From positions 3,410,001-3,474,000 of the forward strand of contig CM053329.1 in assembly GCA_028583605.1 (NCBI GenBank): a DNA stretch of 64,000 nt. The letters are read 5' to 3'. Below, piece by piece: positions 1 through 11,496 of the stretch. Below the pieces are notes generated by a model. That model was not told the origin of the DNA and made no database searches. It saw only the letters and a list, made by a program, of their open reading frames with translations. Source of the stretch: Dastarcus helophoroides. Lineage: Eukaryota > Arthropoda > Insecta > Coleoptera > Bothrideridae. Both the position numbers and the translations under genes were made by a program. How positions within the stretch are numbered: the first letter of the stretch is position 1; each line of letters begins with the position of its first letter.

Positions 1-234
1 AAAAATCAACATGTCTCCATGGCGACGAAAGTTGTAAGGATAAAAAATATTGTCATAGAATTCGCTATTAATATCCATTCAATTTTTATAATCATTTTTC
101 TCTAAAACGTATATTTCAAAATTTGAAGGCAATATTCCATTCTTTTTGGACACACTGTATTTCAATGTACATAAATAAAAAAATCTTTAAGTCATAATTT
201 TTAAGAATCAAGTGCTGGTTTAACTGGTACTTAC

Positions 235-421
235 CTATATTATATCCCCCATCTGGAAATTCTCTTTGTTTCGATAGTCGTGGTTGTAGGTGCCGAAGAT
301 AATCTGATGTTGAGTAAGCCGATATCTTTTGTAGCCAAAGTGGACCTTCTAAGGAGTCGACAGGTCTACTTGTAGCACCAATTATGTATATCAGTGCACC
401 AAGTAGGAAACTTTTCCACAT
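235..421 (-). CDS. Signal-peptide-bearing coding exon of an unidentified secreted protein
   Basis: On the minus strand the exon opens with ATG directly after an acceptor (TTTATTTCAG, ending at 422) and closes at a near-consensus donor, AG|GTAAGT, at 235/234. The 187 nt encode 62 residues plus one base, so the next intron is phase 1. The protein starts MWKSFLLGALIYIIGATSRP, a clear signal peptide with a hydrophobic core and likely cleavage near residue 17-19. A mature N-terminus without cysteine follows (LQKISAYSTSDYLRHLQPRL, then KQREFPDGGYN). The KQR could be a processing site, as in neuropeptide precursors, but I do not recognise the family. The next exon would lie beyond base 1. The open frame upstream of 421 is intron. 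Exon call fairly strong; function unknown. Confidence 0.6.
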
Positions 422-1199
422 CTGAAATAAAATGCATACATTTAATTTTATGTTTAGCAATATGCAAGTTGTTGAGCCACTGCATTGACTAACAAGCAAA
501 TTTACTAATTGCCACTTAAATGGAATAGGATTGCTTTGTAAAAATGCACCTTTTGATGGTGTTAACAGTAATTTATCAAAGGAAAAGATACATTATTTAC
601 TTTTTTAGTAACTATATGCAACAAAAACTATTGAGAATGTTTTTTGATTATGCCCACCCATGGGCATATTCAAGAAGAGCGGCGGGACAAACCTTTCTTT
701 TGGTCACCAAAAGCAATTTAGAATCTCTTTTTATGGTAAATTATCCATAAACCAAACTAACCACTCGTCTAGGTGCGCGAGACTAAAAAAGCATTGATTT
801 TTTTAGACATCAAAATTAATTTAAGACGCATCTGCTTTTTTTAGTAAAGGGGAAAGAGGGGCAAAACAGGATAGCGGGGTAAACCCGGATTTCGATGGTA
901 TTAAAAAACGATTACTGATATCCGCCTTTTAATGGGTAAAAATAAGTCTGTTAGGTATAAATCTGTATGTAAAACGAAAATACACCGTCAGAAAGCATTT
1001 TTCTTTTAGCAATTTGTGCTTAATTTTGATTTAAAGACCCCTAATCTAATTTACGGTCAAATGATGTTGCTTATAAATGTACTTTCTAATTTTTTGTGCA
1101 ATGAATAGATTATTTTATATGTTTCATTTTGTATGCTTTATGATATTTTAATAATATTATCATGCATTTTAGTATTGCATATAACCAAATAGTATGCTT
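422..1199. other. No recognised gene; intron/5' side of the 235-421 exon
   Basis: AT-rich sequence that lies 5' of the signal-peptide exon on the minus strand and so is probably its intron. Short open frames here have no recognisable domain. The stretch at 840-900 is purine-rich. Nothing else supported. Confidence 0.4.
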
Positions 1200-1247
1200 G
1201 GAGCACAACCGGATAAGGCGAAACCGTATGCTATCCGGTTGTGTTCC
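1200..1247. repeat. Perfect-looking hairpin, 16-bp arms
   Basis: Left arm 1200-1215 (ggagcacaaccggata) and right arm 1232-1247 are reverse complements with one mismatch, around a 16-nt loop. The arms are GC-richer than their surroundings. It could be the remnant of a small inverted-repeat element or a structured RNA. Confidence 0.7.
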
Positions 1248-2744
1248 ATCATATTTTTAGGTTGTTTTGTCGCATATTTTTTAAAATTTTAAAATGTCAC
1301 CCTCATACTAGAGAAAATTCATTAGGCAAGGATGGGATACGAAAAGTAGGCGCAAAGCAATAAAAGCAATAGAGAAAAAATAAATAGACTTCAAGAAAGC
1401 TGGCTGGCGCCAAAACTGCAATCGAATTTTTCGGAAAAAGGGCACAAGAGGGAAGGACCCATTGGCATGAAGAAAATCTGAATTAATTTCTTTATAACAA
1501 ATGCAATCTTGCTTGAAATGGTTAAACAGCAGCACTAGTCTGATTGTGCCCCGGGTATAGGGACAAAACCAGATTTTCCCAAATTTCAGAAAATAGTTTT
1601 TTGTCCAAAGGTTTTCCTGAAATAAAGATTTATTTTTCTGTTGGGATTCGGTCTACAATTGTAGGAACATGTACCAATATTTATTTTCTCAATAAACAGG
1701 TTTTTAATATCTTTTCCAGGGAATTAAAATTAAGTATCCCGCTTACACTTCCCCTTTCCATAGTCAACATATATTATAAAGAGTGCCATACAATATTAGC
1801 CTAGGGGATTGACAACATATATTTCGCCACTGGGCGCTGTATAAGTCTTATCCAGCCTGCACGGGCTAACACTGTGTTATTTTCATTCCTACACTAAAAC
1901 TGTGGCTATTTCGTAGTGATTTGAGATTTATATTTTGCCTTGGGTAATCATGTTAAGTATACCTTAAAATTTATATACTTACACTCATAAAAAAATTAAT
2001 AATAAATTAATTCTAGGAACAAAAAATGATGACATATCTAGTTAACATCTGTAACCATCCAGTTAATTATTACGTAGCTAATAACACTCAAACATATGAC
2101 CCAAAAAGGAGGGAAGACGAATTTAGACTTTCTGGGCAAATGAACTTCTCTATCTTTCTGCCACCTTATTAGATTTCTATTCACCTTGCAAGTGCGTCTC
2201 TCGTGGGAGTCGGATTGATATATTGAACTTTTAAACGAGAATAGGGAGGCCTTCCTATCTTCTTTAGTGCTTTACCAGGAAAAAGCACGCGTTATTATAA
2301 CGATTACGTAATACTGTACAGTAGAATGTGAATTAGTAATAAACATATATTATTGAAGACATGTTCGTATTGGATAAGGTGCTAGACTTGACGGTATATC
2401 AGTAATTATAACTATTTATGTCTATCAAATATGTAAGAGGATCTTTTATGATTTGTCGCATTTTATCATTGTATATTATATGTCGCAAAAAAGCTATTAT
2501 ATTACGTGTTACGTTGGATATATTTCCAATAAACCCATGTCGTTTCTTTGTAAATATAATGATTATAATGACCGGTATCTAGAAAAAGACTTTTTGCATT
2601 TTATTCCCAAAAAGAATTGGTAGTAGAATTTGTTATAACGGTGGAGCCAGGCACGTATTTAATCTATTTGTGTTATTACCATAAAAATATTGTTCGCAGA
2701 ATATTTTTTAACAAATATACTTTTATTAATCTGAAGTATAGGGC
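1248..2744. other. No gene recognised
   Basis: AT-rich sequence with scattered short open frames (for example 1308-1535 minus, 1544-1804 plus, 2617-2829 plus) that show no family resemblance or splice context. No repeat was identified by eye. Confidence 0.4.
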
Positions 2745-3385
2745 GATACTGGTTCTGATCCCTAAATGCAGAGAAACGGTAGTAGTGATTTCAAAACTAG
2801 AGGCGAATTCTTTCATAAAGTCACCTTAAAAATATTAGCCACATAATGTGACCTCCTCAAAGGTCATGATCTTCAAGCTACGAAGCGACTGAAATCAATC
2901 TCCAGTCTTCATACATATTTTTTAGATCAATCAAAAGAGCCAATTATTATAAACAACTTGCATCAAAAATGATTTTTCATATCTTCATTTGTTTAAAAGA
3001 TATCGATTATTATGGGGCAGCGTCCTACACGATTGGCTACTCCCCCTATACAGAAGGTTCGCAAATTTCATCCACAACGTGAGTGAGGACATTCTCTAAA
3101 CAATTGCCTAGAGCTCTGATTGGTAATGACAGATATCTTCTAAATAAACAATGACATGAAAAAACTTTTTTTATGAAAGTTGTTTATAATACTTCGTATG
3201 TATGAAAACGGGAAAAATAATTTCAGTGACTTCATAGCCTTCATGTCATGGCCTTTGAGGTCACATTATACGACCAATATTCTAAAAATGGCCTTATAAA
3301 AGAATCCACTTTCAGTTCTTAAAATTACTTCTACCGTTTTTATACATTTAAGGAATCAATTCGGGATCAGCCTGTAAATACAAAA
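2745..3385. repeat. Degenerate foldback element with ~270-bp inverted arms
   Basis: Left arm about 2745-3015 and right arm about 3115-3385 are imperfect reverse complements over most of their length. Anchors are ataatgtgacct(cct)caaagg at 2842 against its complement near 3255, aaacggtagtagtgattt at 2773 against its complement near 3335, and a ttataaacaac block near 2950 and 3185. The spacer of about 100 nt is GC-richer (ggggcagcgtcctacac). No coding capacity and no clear target duplication were seen. A non-autonomous foldback or MITE-type element is likely; transcription would give a long hairpin. Confidence 0.7.
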
Positions 3386-3603
3386 CATTATTGTTGGGTA
3401 GAACATATGAATATTTTCATTTAGTTTTTTTATTAAATACAAGCAACGCATTTTAATATTTGCATATACGCCAACAACATTTTTTTTAAATTAAACCTGC
3501 TTGGCGTAAAGTTGGATCGGTTAGCTATCAGGAGCCTTGTACACTTACACTCTTTTCTGCGTATTTAGCGGACCCCGTTTCGAATCGCTCACTAAAAAAG
3601 ATG

Positions 3604-4110
3604 TCAATCTAACTGTAAAATTGTCACTTGGGAAAATAATGTGCTAAAATCATGTAGGATTGACTTGGAATGGAAAAGAGTGTGCAAATAGAACGCTGTA
3701 TTTCTAGTGACATATTTTTGGAGGGCCCCGTTTTTTCGCTTGCAACACGCAATTGGCGCGTCGCAACGAAACCTTGCCAAAATATTGCAAAAAAACGACC
3801 TATGGTATGGTGGCACGGCAAGTATTTCATTTATGTGTTTACTTCCGAATTGCTTTCGTAGGAAATCGGAGGAGAAAGTGTGAATTTTCAATGAACGCGC
3901 TGACGATCCTAATATTTTTCGTGCAGATCTGACCAAAAACATTCGATGTGCGATGTATTTGAAATAAATGGGATTTGTTCGCACATTAGCTGCTTTTCTG
4001 ATGATTTGTGTGACACATTTACTATTAAATAATAATAATAAATATTCAAAAGCTAACAACTTTACTTTTTCTTCTGATTTCTGACAAAAGCAGTACGAAC
4101 GAAAACTCAT
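3604..4110 (-). other. 168-codon open frame of unknown nature
   Basis: An uninterrupted minus-strand frame of 168 codons from ATG at 4110. It is rich in basic and aromatic residues and has several cysteines (SYCFCQKSEEKVKLL near the start, a CCKRKNG segment in the middle). No domain is recognised, and there is no signal peptide or obvious splice context. Overlapping open frames on both strands suggest that this locally GC-richer stretch is open by composition. It may be a repeat fragment or chance. Confidence 0.2.
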
Positions 4111-4439
4111 CCAGTGAACGATCGACTTAATGCAACAGATTTCAGTTGAATTTTGAATCCCGGACCGTTACCGACAAAACGAACCATTTGGTACCTATGT
4201 AGTAGCCATGTTAGGTTGCGAAACCTAGTTATTTATTATGTTATGTTTGTTACGTTTATTTATAACTATTAAACTCTATTAACAATAATTTAATGCTTAT
4301 GAATATTGAAGAATTCCACACAGTAAGGGTTAGAAATGTTAATTATTTGTTATGTTTATGAGTACTTCGTGAATCTGGAACATTCCTTTCAAAACCTTTA
4401 ATTTAAAATTAATATAGTAAAGTAACATAGACAGCTGTC

Positions 4440-4560
4440 ACATCCGGAATAACCAAGAGAGTTTACTTTCGCCTGTCAGAATTAGAATAAAGGTGTTCAA
4501 TGTTTCGCCAGCCTTCATAGAGGGTTTATTTTCAAGACCAAGGGAAAAATCCAAGTTAAC
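4440..4560 (-). mobile_element. Diverged Penelope-like terminal-repeat fragment
   Basis: Read on the minus strand, the segment contains gaaggctggcgaaacattg followed by aacacctttattcta. This matches the core gatggtgggcgaaacgttga / acacttttagtag of the PLE terminal repeats at 33.6-34.1, 41.8 and 49.5 kb, including the GAAAC block and the upstream pyrimidine-rich half. It is older and shorter than those copies. Confidence 0.5.
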
Positions 4561-4574
4561 GACAAGACCATGTT

Positions 4575-5010
4575 ATTTTAATATGTCACCCATAATGGAT
4601 AAGAAAATGGCCACAAAAAAGGATAATGGGGGAAAGCAGTAAATATTAAACAATGACTAGATATGTCAACTTGTCAACCATACCCGAGGCGATAATTTTA
4701 TCTAGTTACTGTGGAATGAAAAAACCAAGATTGAAGACGAAACAGCTCTATAATTCAATTCATCAACCATACCAGAGACGAATTACTTCCGACGTGAAAA
4801 TAGAAGAAAAGACTGACATTCAGGACCTTAAAAACACGGCAAATCAATATGACAACTACATCAGAGGCAAAACTTTTCTGAAATGGAAAAGGAATAAAAG
4901 AGAAGAACCACGACAAAAAAAGCAGGGTAACTCAATATGTCAAACATACACAAGTGGCGAAATTCTTCTATTCCTTTATTTAATGCCCAAAATAAGCACA
5001 TTACTTCATT
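4575..5010 (+). repeat. Degenerate ~88-bp tandem repeat within an open frame
   Basis: About five diverged units each start with a variant of aatatgtcaaccatacc followed by a gag-cga block, near 4578, 4660, 4755, 4845 and 4935. Units are 84-92 bp. The frame at 4653-5120 stays open through them and gives 29-30-residue protein repeats (NSIHQPYQRRITSD, NQYDNYIRGKTF, NSICQTYTSGEILL). No protein family is recognised. Because the unit length is close to a multiple of three, the repeat could be a decayed minisatellite that happens to be open, or a fragment of a repeat protein. Confidence 0.5.
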
Positions 5011-5416
5011 TAAAAAGAAGCCTTGGTTTGGGAGTGGATAGGGACCTATTACGGTACGGTTTAATAATGTACAAGTTGTCCCATTTTAGGTATTTTCTGG
5101 GGCACTGGAGTTATTATTAAAAATGGAATGCTGGGGTTTTTACTTTACTGCTCCACTTTTCATTTAAATTGGAGATTCTACTGTCTTTGTTATAGTGGCC
5201 TCAATTTTTAAAGTAAAGGGTGATTTTGAGAAACTTTGCCCTTTACACATGTGTTATGGGCACTGCGGAAAATCAGTAATTGTGTGCAGTGCCCGATCAA
5301 TGTAAGCAATGCCCAACGTAACAAGTCATTGTGGAAAATATTTGTCAACTACCCACACCGCCATTATTGCTCACAATGGCCATGATATCTTGGGCAGGGT
5401 AAATAAGGAATAAAAT

Positions 5417-6681
5417 GCAGAATGGCGCAATTGAACTGTGAACTAATTAAAATGCTAAGTTGTTTTTATTTTGTGATGAGTTTTATTGAACCATAATAAA
5501 AAATGTTCTCAGACGGTGCAGTTTTTATAATGCATCACAAATTTTCGATATGGTCATCCTTAACGCCTACTGCAGCCTGCAGATTGTCCCAAAACGAATC
5601 ACACGTTACCTGAATGTGGTTTTGTGGTATTTTGGTCCATTCCGGGCGAAGGGCTTGCTTGAAACAATCCATACTTTGGTAAATTTTAGTGCCAGGCCTG
5701 CTCTTTAGAATGCTTTAAATAAAGAAGTCAATCGAATTTGCATCTCGAGAATTTGAAGGCTACTGTGTCAAAGAAATTAAGTGGAAAAAGTTGTTTTTTA
5801 GCCATTTTTGGTTGACATTGACTTGGAGACTATGGCGAGTCTTATTGAAATGCTTACGCTCTGCATCCAAAATATTTATGCACCCAAGGCTTCTATGCTA
5901 TCTTTAAAACAGTTTCACTGTACATACCCTCATTTATTTTGATTCTGCGATCCAAAATACAAACGAAGAGCGACCATAGGGGGTTACGGAGGTCCAAACC
6001 ATCATCATTGGTACCTTCTGCTTTCTAGTGACCATTCGGAGGTGTAAATTCTCAAAAGACCTCTTTGGCAAGTTAACTTTGTTATTTTGTTTGCTAATAT
6101 ATTACTCGTTTAGGAATGAAACCTCTCCGGAGAAAACAAAATTCAGTAACTTAACACTTACGGCCAAACGAAGCAATTTCTCGGCTTGTTTAGCTTTAAC
6201 TTTTATTGTTTCAGTGTAGGATTGGGTAGTTTTTTGGAAGTCAAGGACTTTAATCAGAGCTGATTTTACAATATTCGTTGCGCGGTTCACATTAATATTT
6301 TCAGAAAATTTAAAAAAATTTTCAAATTAGCGGCCAATTTTCTGCCATATGTTTTCGAATATTTCTGCAGATGTTGGTTGCTGTCCTTTTTCGACCACCT
6401 CCATGACGCCAGTATCATTGTGTCTTTTTTATGGTTCGATGCAAAAGAAATTTAATTATATATATCGAGCTCTCTAACTATCATCTTTTATGATTTTCTA
6501 CCAAATATAAAATAATAACGCCATTTGGTTTAAAGTCCAGCTCAACCAAAAAGAACAGGCAAGGCGTTTTGTGCATTTCTAAACAATATAATGAAATATC
6601 ATCACGTAAATTTTAAGACGTCTATTATCAACGGTTTGGAGATATAGCAGTTTGAATTTAGTTCAACTGCACCACCCTGTA
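5417..6681 (-). mobile_element. Decayed Tc1/mariner element with terminal inverted repeats
   Basis: The right end (minus: ctacagggtggtgcagttga, reading in from 6682) and the left end (gcagaatggcgcaattga, from 5417) form short, diverged terminal inverted repeats. The span is about 1.27 kb, normal for mariner. The outermost bases at the right are TA|CAGGGTGG, fitting TA target use. The interior encodes a broken minus-strand transposase. Confidence 0.7.
5495..6440 (-). pseudogene. Tc1/mariner transposase pseudogene
   Basis: Conceptual minus-strand translation across several frames recovers the family order. First comes an N-terminal helix-turn-helix part (ENINVNRATNIVKSALIK at about 6240-6320), then KLLRLAVSVKLLNFVFSGEV (about 6130-6190). 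Next is the MMVWTSVTPYGRSSFVF block (about 5960-6010), which corresponds to the VMVWG motif. The third catalytic-D block follows (NSRDANSIDFFI at about 5725-5760; the family has SPDLNPIDFFxW), and then a C-terminal stretch KIPQNHIQVTCDSFWDN (about 5570-5625). Frameshifts, stops and the change of P to R in the SPD motif show that it is dead. Normal transposases are about 340 residues, so most of the length is represented. Confidence 0.75.
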
Positions 6682-6699
6682 GAATTAGACTTACTCAGA

Positions 6700-7300
6700 A
6701 TCTGTGGTTTGGATTTATATTTGTAACTAACAAATAACAAGGTTATGAAAATGTAAGTAGCAGATCCTATATATTTTTTAATTGTTGAAGTAGGGGTTGC
6801 TGTTGAGGCATTTTGAGTTATAAAATTTTTCAGCCCTGTGATACTTGAACTTTTTTGTTTTACATTTTTGACCAAAGAAACATCTATCTTAGTCTAAACC
6901 CCCAACGAACGAAAATTTACTTGCACATTGCCATAAGGAAATTACAACATTTTGTGGCACCTCATCTAATGCAACTATCGACTGCTTGCAGATTGTGAAC
7001 TGATTTTATGTGTACCTTTGCTTCACTTTTCTTTCTTTGTTCCAATAATGTAATTATCAAACTCTCGAAATTCCAAGTTTAAAATTTAAATATATGTTCG
7101 CGTAAAAGTCCAAATTTGAAAATAAAAAATTATTAGAAAAAGAGGTTATGGTTTAAATTCGGTGATTAGACGAAAACAATCAACATAAAAGAATTAAGGT
7201 AAAGAACTTGATAACTAGGTCTGAATTTAAAAAAAAGTAGTTGTCGAATTTAAAGCCAAAATTTCAGAAAAAAAAAACAAATTAAAATTTCAAGTTGAAA
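6700..7300. other. No gene recognised
   Basis: AT-rich sequence between the mariner right end and the right inverted repeat. The last 200 bases are rich in aattt/aaatt words like other degenerate tracts of this window. Nothing else supported. Confidence 0.35.
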
Positions 7301-7559
7301 CTATGAAAACGAACAGTATGTCTTTATGTAAACAGTGCGGGAAAGTGAGGTTGGATCTGACATCATAATCGCACATATCTAAAGAAAGCAGATATATGCC
7401 CAATTTAGTGGGGACACTTTTCACAATGTGCGGGCAAAAATGGAAATGCTGTAAAATAGTTTGATATTTCCTACAGTGACCAATAAGAATGTTCATTGCT
7501 TACATTCCCCGGGCATTGTTAACATTGTCCTAATTTCTCATTATGCCTGTAACATGCAT

Positions 7560-9465
7560 CGTATTTTCGTTATATCTTAATAACGAACGCAAAAACTGAT
7601 CTTCATAAAAAATTTTATGTGAAATTCAGTGGCGTGGTCAGTTTTTTTCTAGAAGGTCAATTTTTTTTGCATGAAGTACCCTTCATAATATTTTTTATAT
7701 TAAATAAACATAATTTGGGATTTTGGAAAGTACAAAGTTGTTTATATTTACTTATAAAAACAAACTCAAAATTCAATATTTTGCTAATTTACTCTATTTA
7801 CTGCAGTAGATTGCAGCTAATTTATTGGGCGGATACTCTTGTCATAATTTTATTAATTATTAAGTGTTATTAATAAATTAAATTAAAATAAATACTAAGC
7901 GTTAGAGGCAAAAAATATGAATGGGGCCTTTGAAAAGATCCAAGTATGCATTAAGCGGAGCGAAATATTTGTGAATGATGAGTACGATTTAAAAGATAAG
8001 ATTGAGAAAAGCGAAATGAAAGTTATTTGATTCTACTGTAAAAGCTTATTTTGTACCTGTTGGATTCTTATAGCGCTGATAACTTAAGTTGCGCAATTCA
8101 AAATATATTCAACAGTCAATAAACTACTTTTACTGAAATTAATTGGGCTATTATGATTTGAAATATAAATTCCATTTCAAAACTTTGTGCATCAAATTAA
8201 GGCATTTTGTATCTCTTCTTGGAAGAGTGGGTAATCACTGATTTATTTTTCCTAAGTAGCATTAAACAATATAGTTACTTCATACATATCTTATGTATAA
8301 AATTACAGGGTCCACCGACGTACATACACATAACTATATTTTATATCCTATATAAATAAAAAAAATGTTAGCGTTCCCTAAAATAATATTACCTGATATA
8401 AAAAGTTAATCCGATTTTTCTAAAGTATGATTCAAATTACGCCCTGGTATATTATCATGCAATAAAAAATACTCATATTCTGTTTATGATAAACGAGAAA
8501 AGGTAATTTTATTTAGACCATTACACACAACAAGATGAAAGTCGCTGGAGTGAGTAATGCGTTTTCCTTTATTGTGGCTTTTACCGCTTGTAAAATAAAG
8601 ACGTGTTTGCCTGATATCTACGTAAAACGATTTTACTGGGATAGCTTACATTTACTTTGAGCGTTCATTATTTTTTTGCCACAGTTAAAGAGCCTTGTCT
8701 TCACGAATCCTCTTTTAAAATTTTCATGGAGTATAACAACCACGGAGCAGTGAGTTAGCAATCACATCCAGTATATTATGGCATCATTGGAAAGCCACTT
8801 CAATTCTGATCAAATTGACATTATATTGTATTCGGTTATTTTCAATCGTTTTCCCGCTGGAGGGTCCAACATATTAGAAAGATTGACATCAAATTTTGGG
8901 ACAGAAATCGTGTTTTAAATGTACCCAGATTTTATAGATGTATAGTAAGGAAACTGTCCTTTTGTTAAACATACAGAATGTCTTACTTTCGTAAAATTTG
9001 AAAAATAACAAAATTAGTTTTTAGATGCAAATACATTTGGGCTAAGTAACCGACGATTTATATAAACTTTGTTTCAATACGATATTTACGACAAATAGGA
9101 AAGGAATTACAAATATATTTATTTTTATTTGATTATGTTTATTTATTATTATTATTATTATATAAACACTATCATCAAAATTATGATATCTCTAAATCTC
9201 TAGATGGCTGGAGTAAATGTGCGTAAAAGAGTAGATTTAAATCAGTGTTTGCAAAATTTATGATGGCTGCATAACCAAAAAAAAAATAAATATCAATATG
9301 AATTATTTTAACTTTTTTCTATTTTATGGTATCACAAGAAATTTTAGAAAAATCTTTATTCTTCAATCATTAAGCTTAAAATATACAGTGTATTTGTAAG
9401 GTTTTCAAAAGTAAAATATTGTAACCAAATTTTTCCTAAGTGGAGAATGATGGTGGCTAGATGTT
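7560..9465. other. No gene recognised
   Basis: About 1.9 kb of AT-rich sequence with short unsupported open frames (for example 7619-7873) and a short (att)n run at 9142-9160. No domain, tRNA or clear repeat pair was seen. Confidence 0.4.
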
Positions 9466-9469
9466 TTAC

Positions 9470-10130
9470 AAGGTGATTCAAAATTCGATGCACATATTTT
9501 AGAAGTTTATTTTTGACGTCAAAATAAAACTATTCATTTTTATAAACATGTGTCTCAAAATGCACCCCCTTCGAGATATAGCCATCGTAGTTATACTGTA
9601 TATTCATCTTTTTGATGACGCTTAACGGTAGAAAAAAAATCGCTAGGCAGAAATTGAAGTATTCACTAAAGTGATAAGATAATTACACCCCAATGAATAA
9701 CAGGATGTTTGTCGTCTTAAGTGCTTTTCCTTATTATGAAAAATGCAATAAGGATGGACAAAGGGTGAGTAATGTCGAGCCTGGGATAATTGCTCAAAGT
9801 TTTTGTCCCTGGGTCCATTACAGCCCGGATGTTTAGTAGACGTTTACCATCAAATGTCCTAATTGCGTTTCATTTTAATGGATCTGCAATTGCGATAGAC
9901 AAAAGCTGATAATTCCTTCTAGAATTCGTTGGGGTGGTAAATTGAATCTTAATGACAATCGCTTCCCAATAAAAGGCCTCGGTGGACAAACCAGAGGCAG
10001 TCCCGTGTCAGACACAAAAGGCCTAGCCTTTCCTGACAGTTTTGCCTAGTGATTTTTTTAAACCGACGGTGTATATAGCTATAGACTTTCAGACTATAAA
10101 ACTATTTCGATTTTTTTTTTAATTTGTATT
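9470..10130. other. Possible mariner-type end and GC-richer unidentified stretch
   Basis: The sequence at 9470 (acaaggtgattcaaaattcg) resembles the caggg/tggtgattca ends of TIR elements elsewhere in the window, but no partner end was found. The 9750-10040 stretch is GC-richer (aggcctcggtggacaaacca) and may be an old transposon fragment. No coding domain is readable. Confidence 0.25.
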
Positions 10131-10138
10131 TTTACCAA

Positions 10139-10187
10139 ATTTACGCGGCTCCGGTATCAGTTAATTTACGCGGCTCCGGTATCAGTA
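10139..10187. repeat. 25-bp perfect tandem duplication
   Basis: Unit atttacgcggctccggtatc plus agtta is repeated at 10139-10163 and 10164-10187. It is GC-rich within AT-rich flanks and identical over 24 bases, so the duplication is recent. Confidence 0.9.
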
Positions 10188-10189
10188 GC

Positions 10190-10930
10190 TTGCGCAAGAA
10201 AATTCGGTTATGTCAAATTGTCACTACAGTTGTGGATTAAATATTTAAAAAAATTGCAAGAACCTGTATTCATTTTTTGTTTCAAAAATAATATAAACCT
10301 AATATTAGAGGGGATAGAAGGGATCTTCACATTTTTTGAAATTTTATGTTTCTACCAAAAAATTATCAAATCACATCATCAAGTTGCATCATTTAAATTA
10401 CATCATCAAGTTAGTCACAAAAAAAATCAAAAAATTCGGTCTCTTGCATTTTTTTGGTACAAGTAACCATTTGCAAGAAAATCGCGGTAAACAAAATGCG
10501 ATATTATCAAAATAATCTATGCAACAACATTTAGTGGGCTTAATTATTTATTTTGACATTTTTTGTTTTATTTTTGAGTTTGTAATGTATGTTTGCTTCA
10601 GTTTAAGTTGACAATTATTGTCAAGGGCTTATTATTAATTATTTTTGCCTAGCAAATCCAATAATTGTAATTTTTGTTGCAAGAGACCAAAATTGTAGAA
10701 ATTTTCATTTTGCAAGAACCTTACATCTGTAAAAAATTTTAAAAATAGTTGTTTGTTAATGGAGTATCCATGGGTTTTGACCTCAGATTATAGGAACAGT
10801 AAGAGAAATTAAATAAAATTATATTAAATGCTTAGCTAATAATATATGCAAAAAATTTACCTATTAAAAAATTGTGATTTTTATTAAAAAACTCACTCTT
10901 ACTGTAATCCGAGGTGTTTGAATTTTTACT
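10190..10930. other. No gene recognised
   Basis: AT-rich. An 82-codon open frame (10218-10466) shows no family resemblance. A short repeat catcatcaagtt occurs twice at about 10375-10412. Nothing else supported. Confidence 0.35.
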
Positions 10931-11047
10931 CCCCCAGTCAGTCCACTATTTGTTGTATTTTTTTAATATTTCTTGGTCTTAGGCAATAATATTTGTATAT
11001 CAATTTTTGAAGATAACCAATGACTAGTCCGTTCCATCAAAGTTATG
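10931..11047 (+). repeat. Half copy of the palindromic 220-bp repeat family
   Basis: Matches the right half of the family found at 13.5, 29.2, 37.2 and 56.7 kb: a ttgttgta-ttttttaatatttcttgg block, then atttgtatatcaatttttga, then ataaccaatgactagtccgt. The left palindromic arm is missing. Diverged, non-coding. Confidence 0.65.
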
Positions 11048-11496
11048 GTCTACATCTGTAGACCAAGCTAAACAATTATTTAGTGCAATCGGCCAAGTAA
11101 CTGTTATAATAATAAATATAAAATATCAAATAATAAAGGTTCACAAAAAGCAATAAAAATGCTAATTTCCTTTGTTATCTCAGTAACCGTTGATATTTGA
11201 CCATATGTGTATCAGAGCTTTTTGTCTGCTTTTGTCCCCTCTATGCCTCCTTTGAATATGGTCAGTTGCTTTTTCCTATATGATAAGGCACTCCTAAGGT
11301 CGATGGAACTTTCGCAGAGCTGCTTCTTGTCAGCTCGTTGCCGTGAATGTTGTGTGTGTGCCTCGCCACCCAAATAAGCGCGACCTTATTGGTTTCTCCC
11401 AGTCTTATAAGGGGTTTGCGCACTGTTTCACAATGTGGTCGAACTGGTGATATGCTCCTCTGGAGCACTTAACGATGCATGGCTGACGATTCAGAT

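Larger units (their letters stand above)
5225..7550. mobile_element. Inverted-repeat pair enclosing a decayed mariner
   Basis: The 5225-5400 segment (anchors gggcactgcgg, gcagtgcccgatcaatgtaa) is an imperfect reverse complement of about 7420-7550 (cattgcttacattccccggg, then gttaacattgtcctaat). The arms are about 150-170 bp. The interior of about 2 kb holds the mariner remnant at 5417-6681. The pair may be the termini of a larger non-autonomous element into which mariner inserted. Ends and target duplication are not resolved. Confidence 0.45.

Noticed and set aside
544..750. 68-codon plus-strand frame
   Set aside because: No domain, no splice or promoter context, within the probable intron of the minus-strand gene.
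9470..9490. Left end of another mariner-type TIR element
   Set aside because: The end resembles others in the window but no inverted partner was found downstream.
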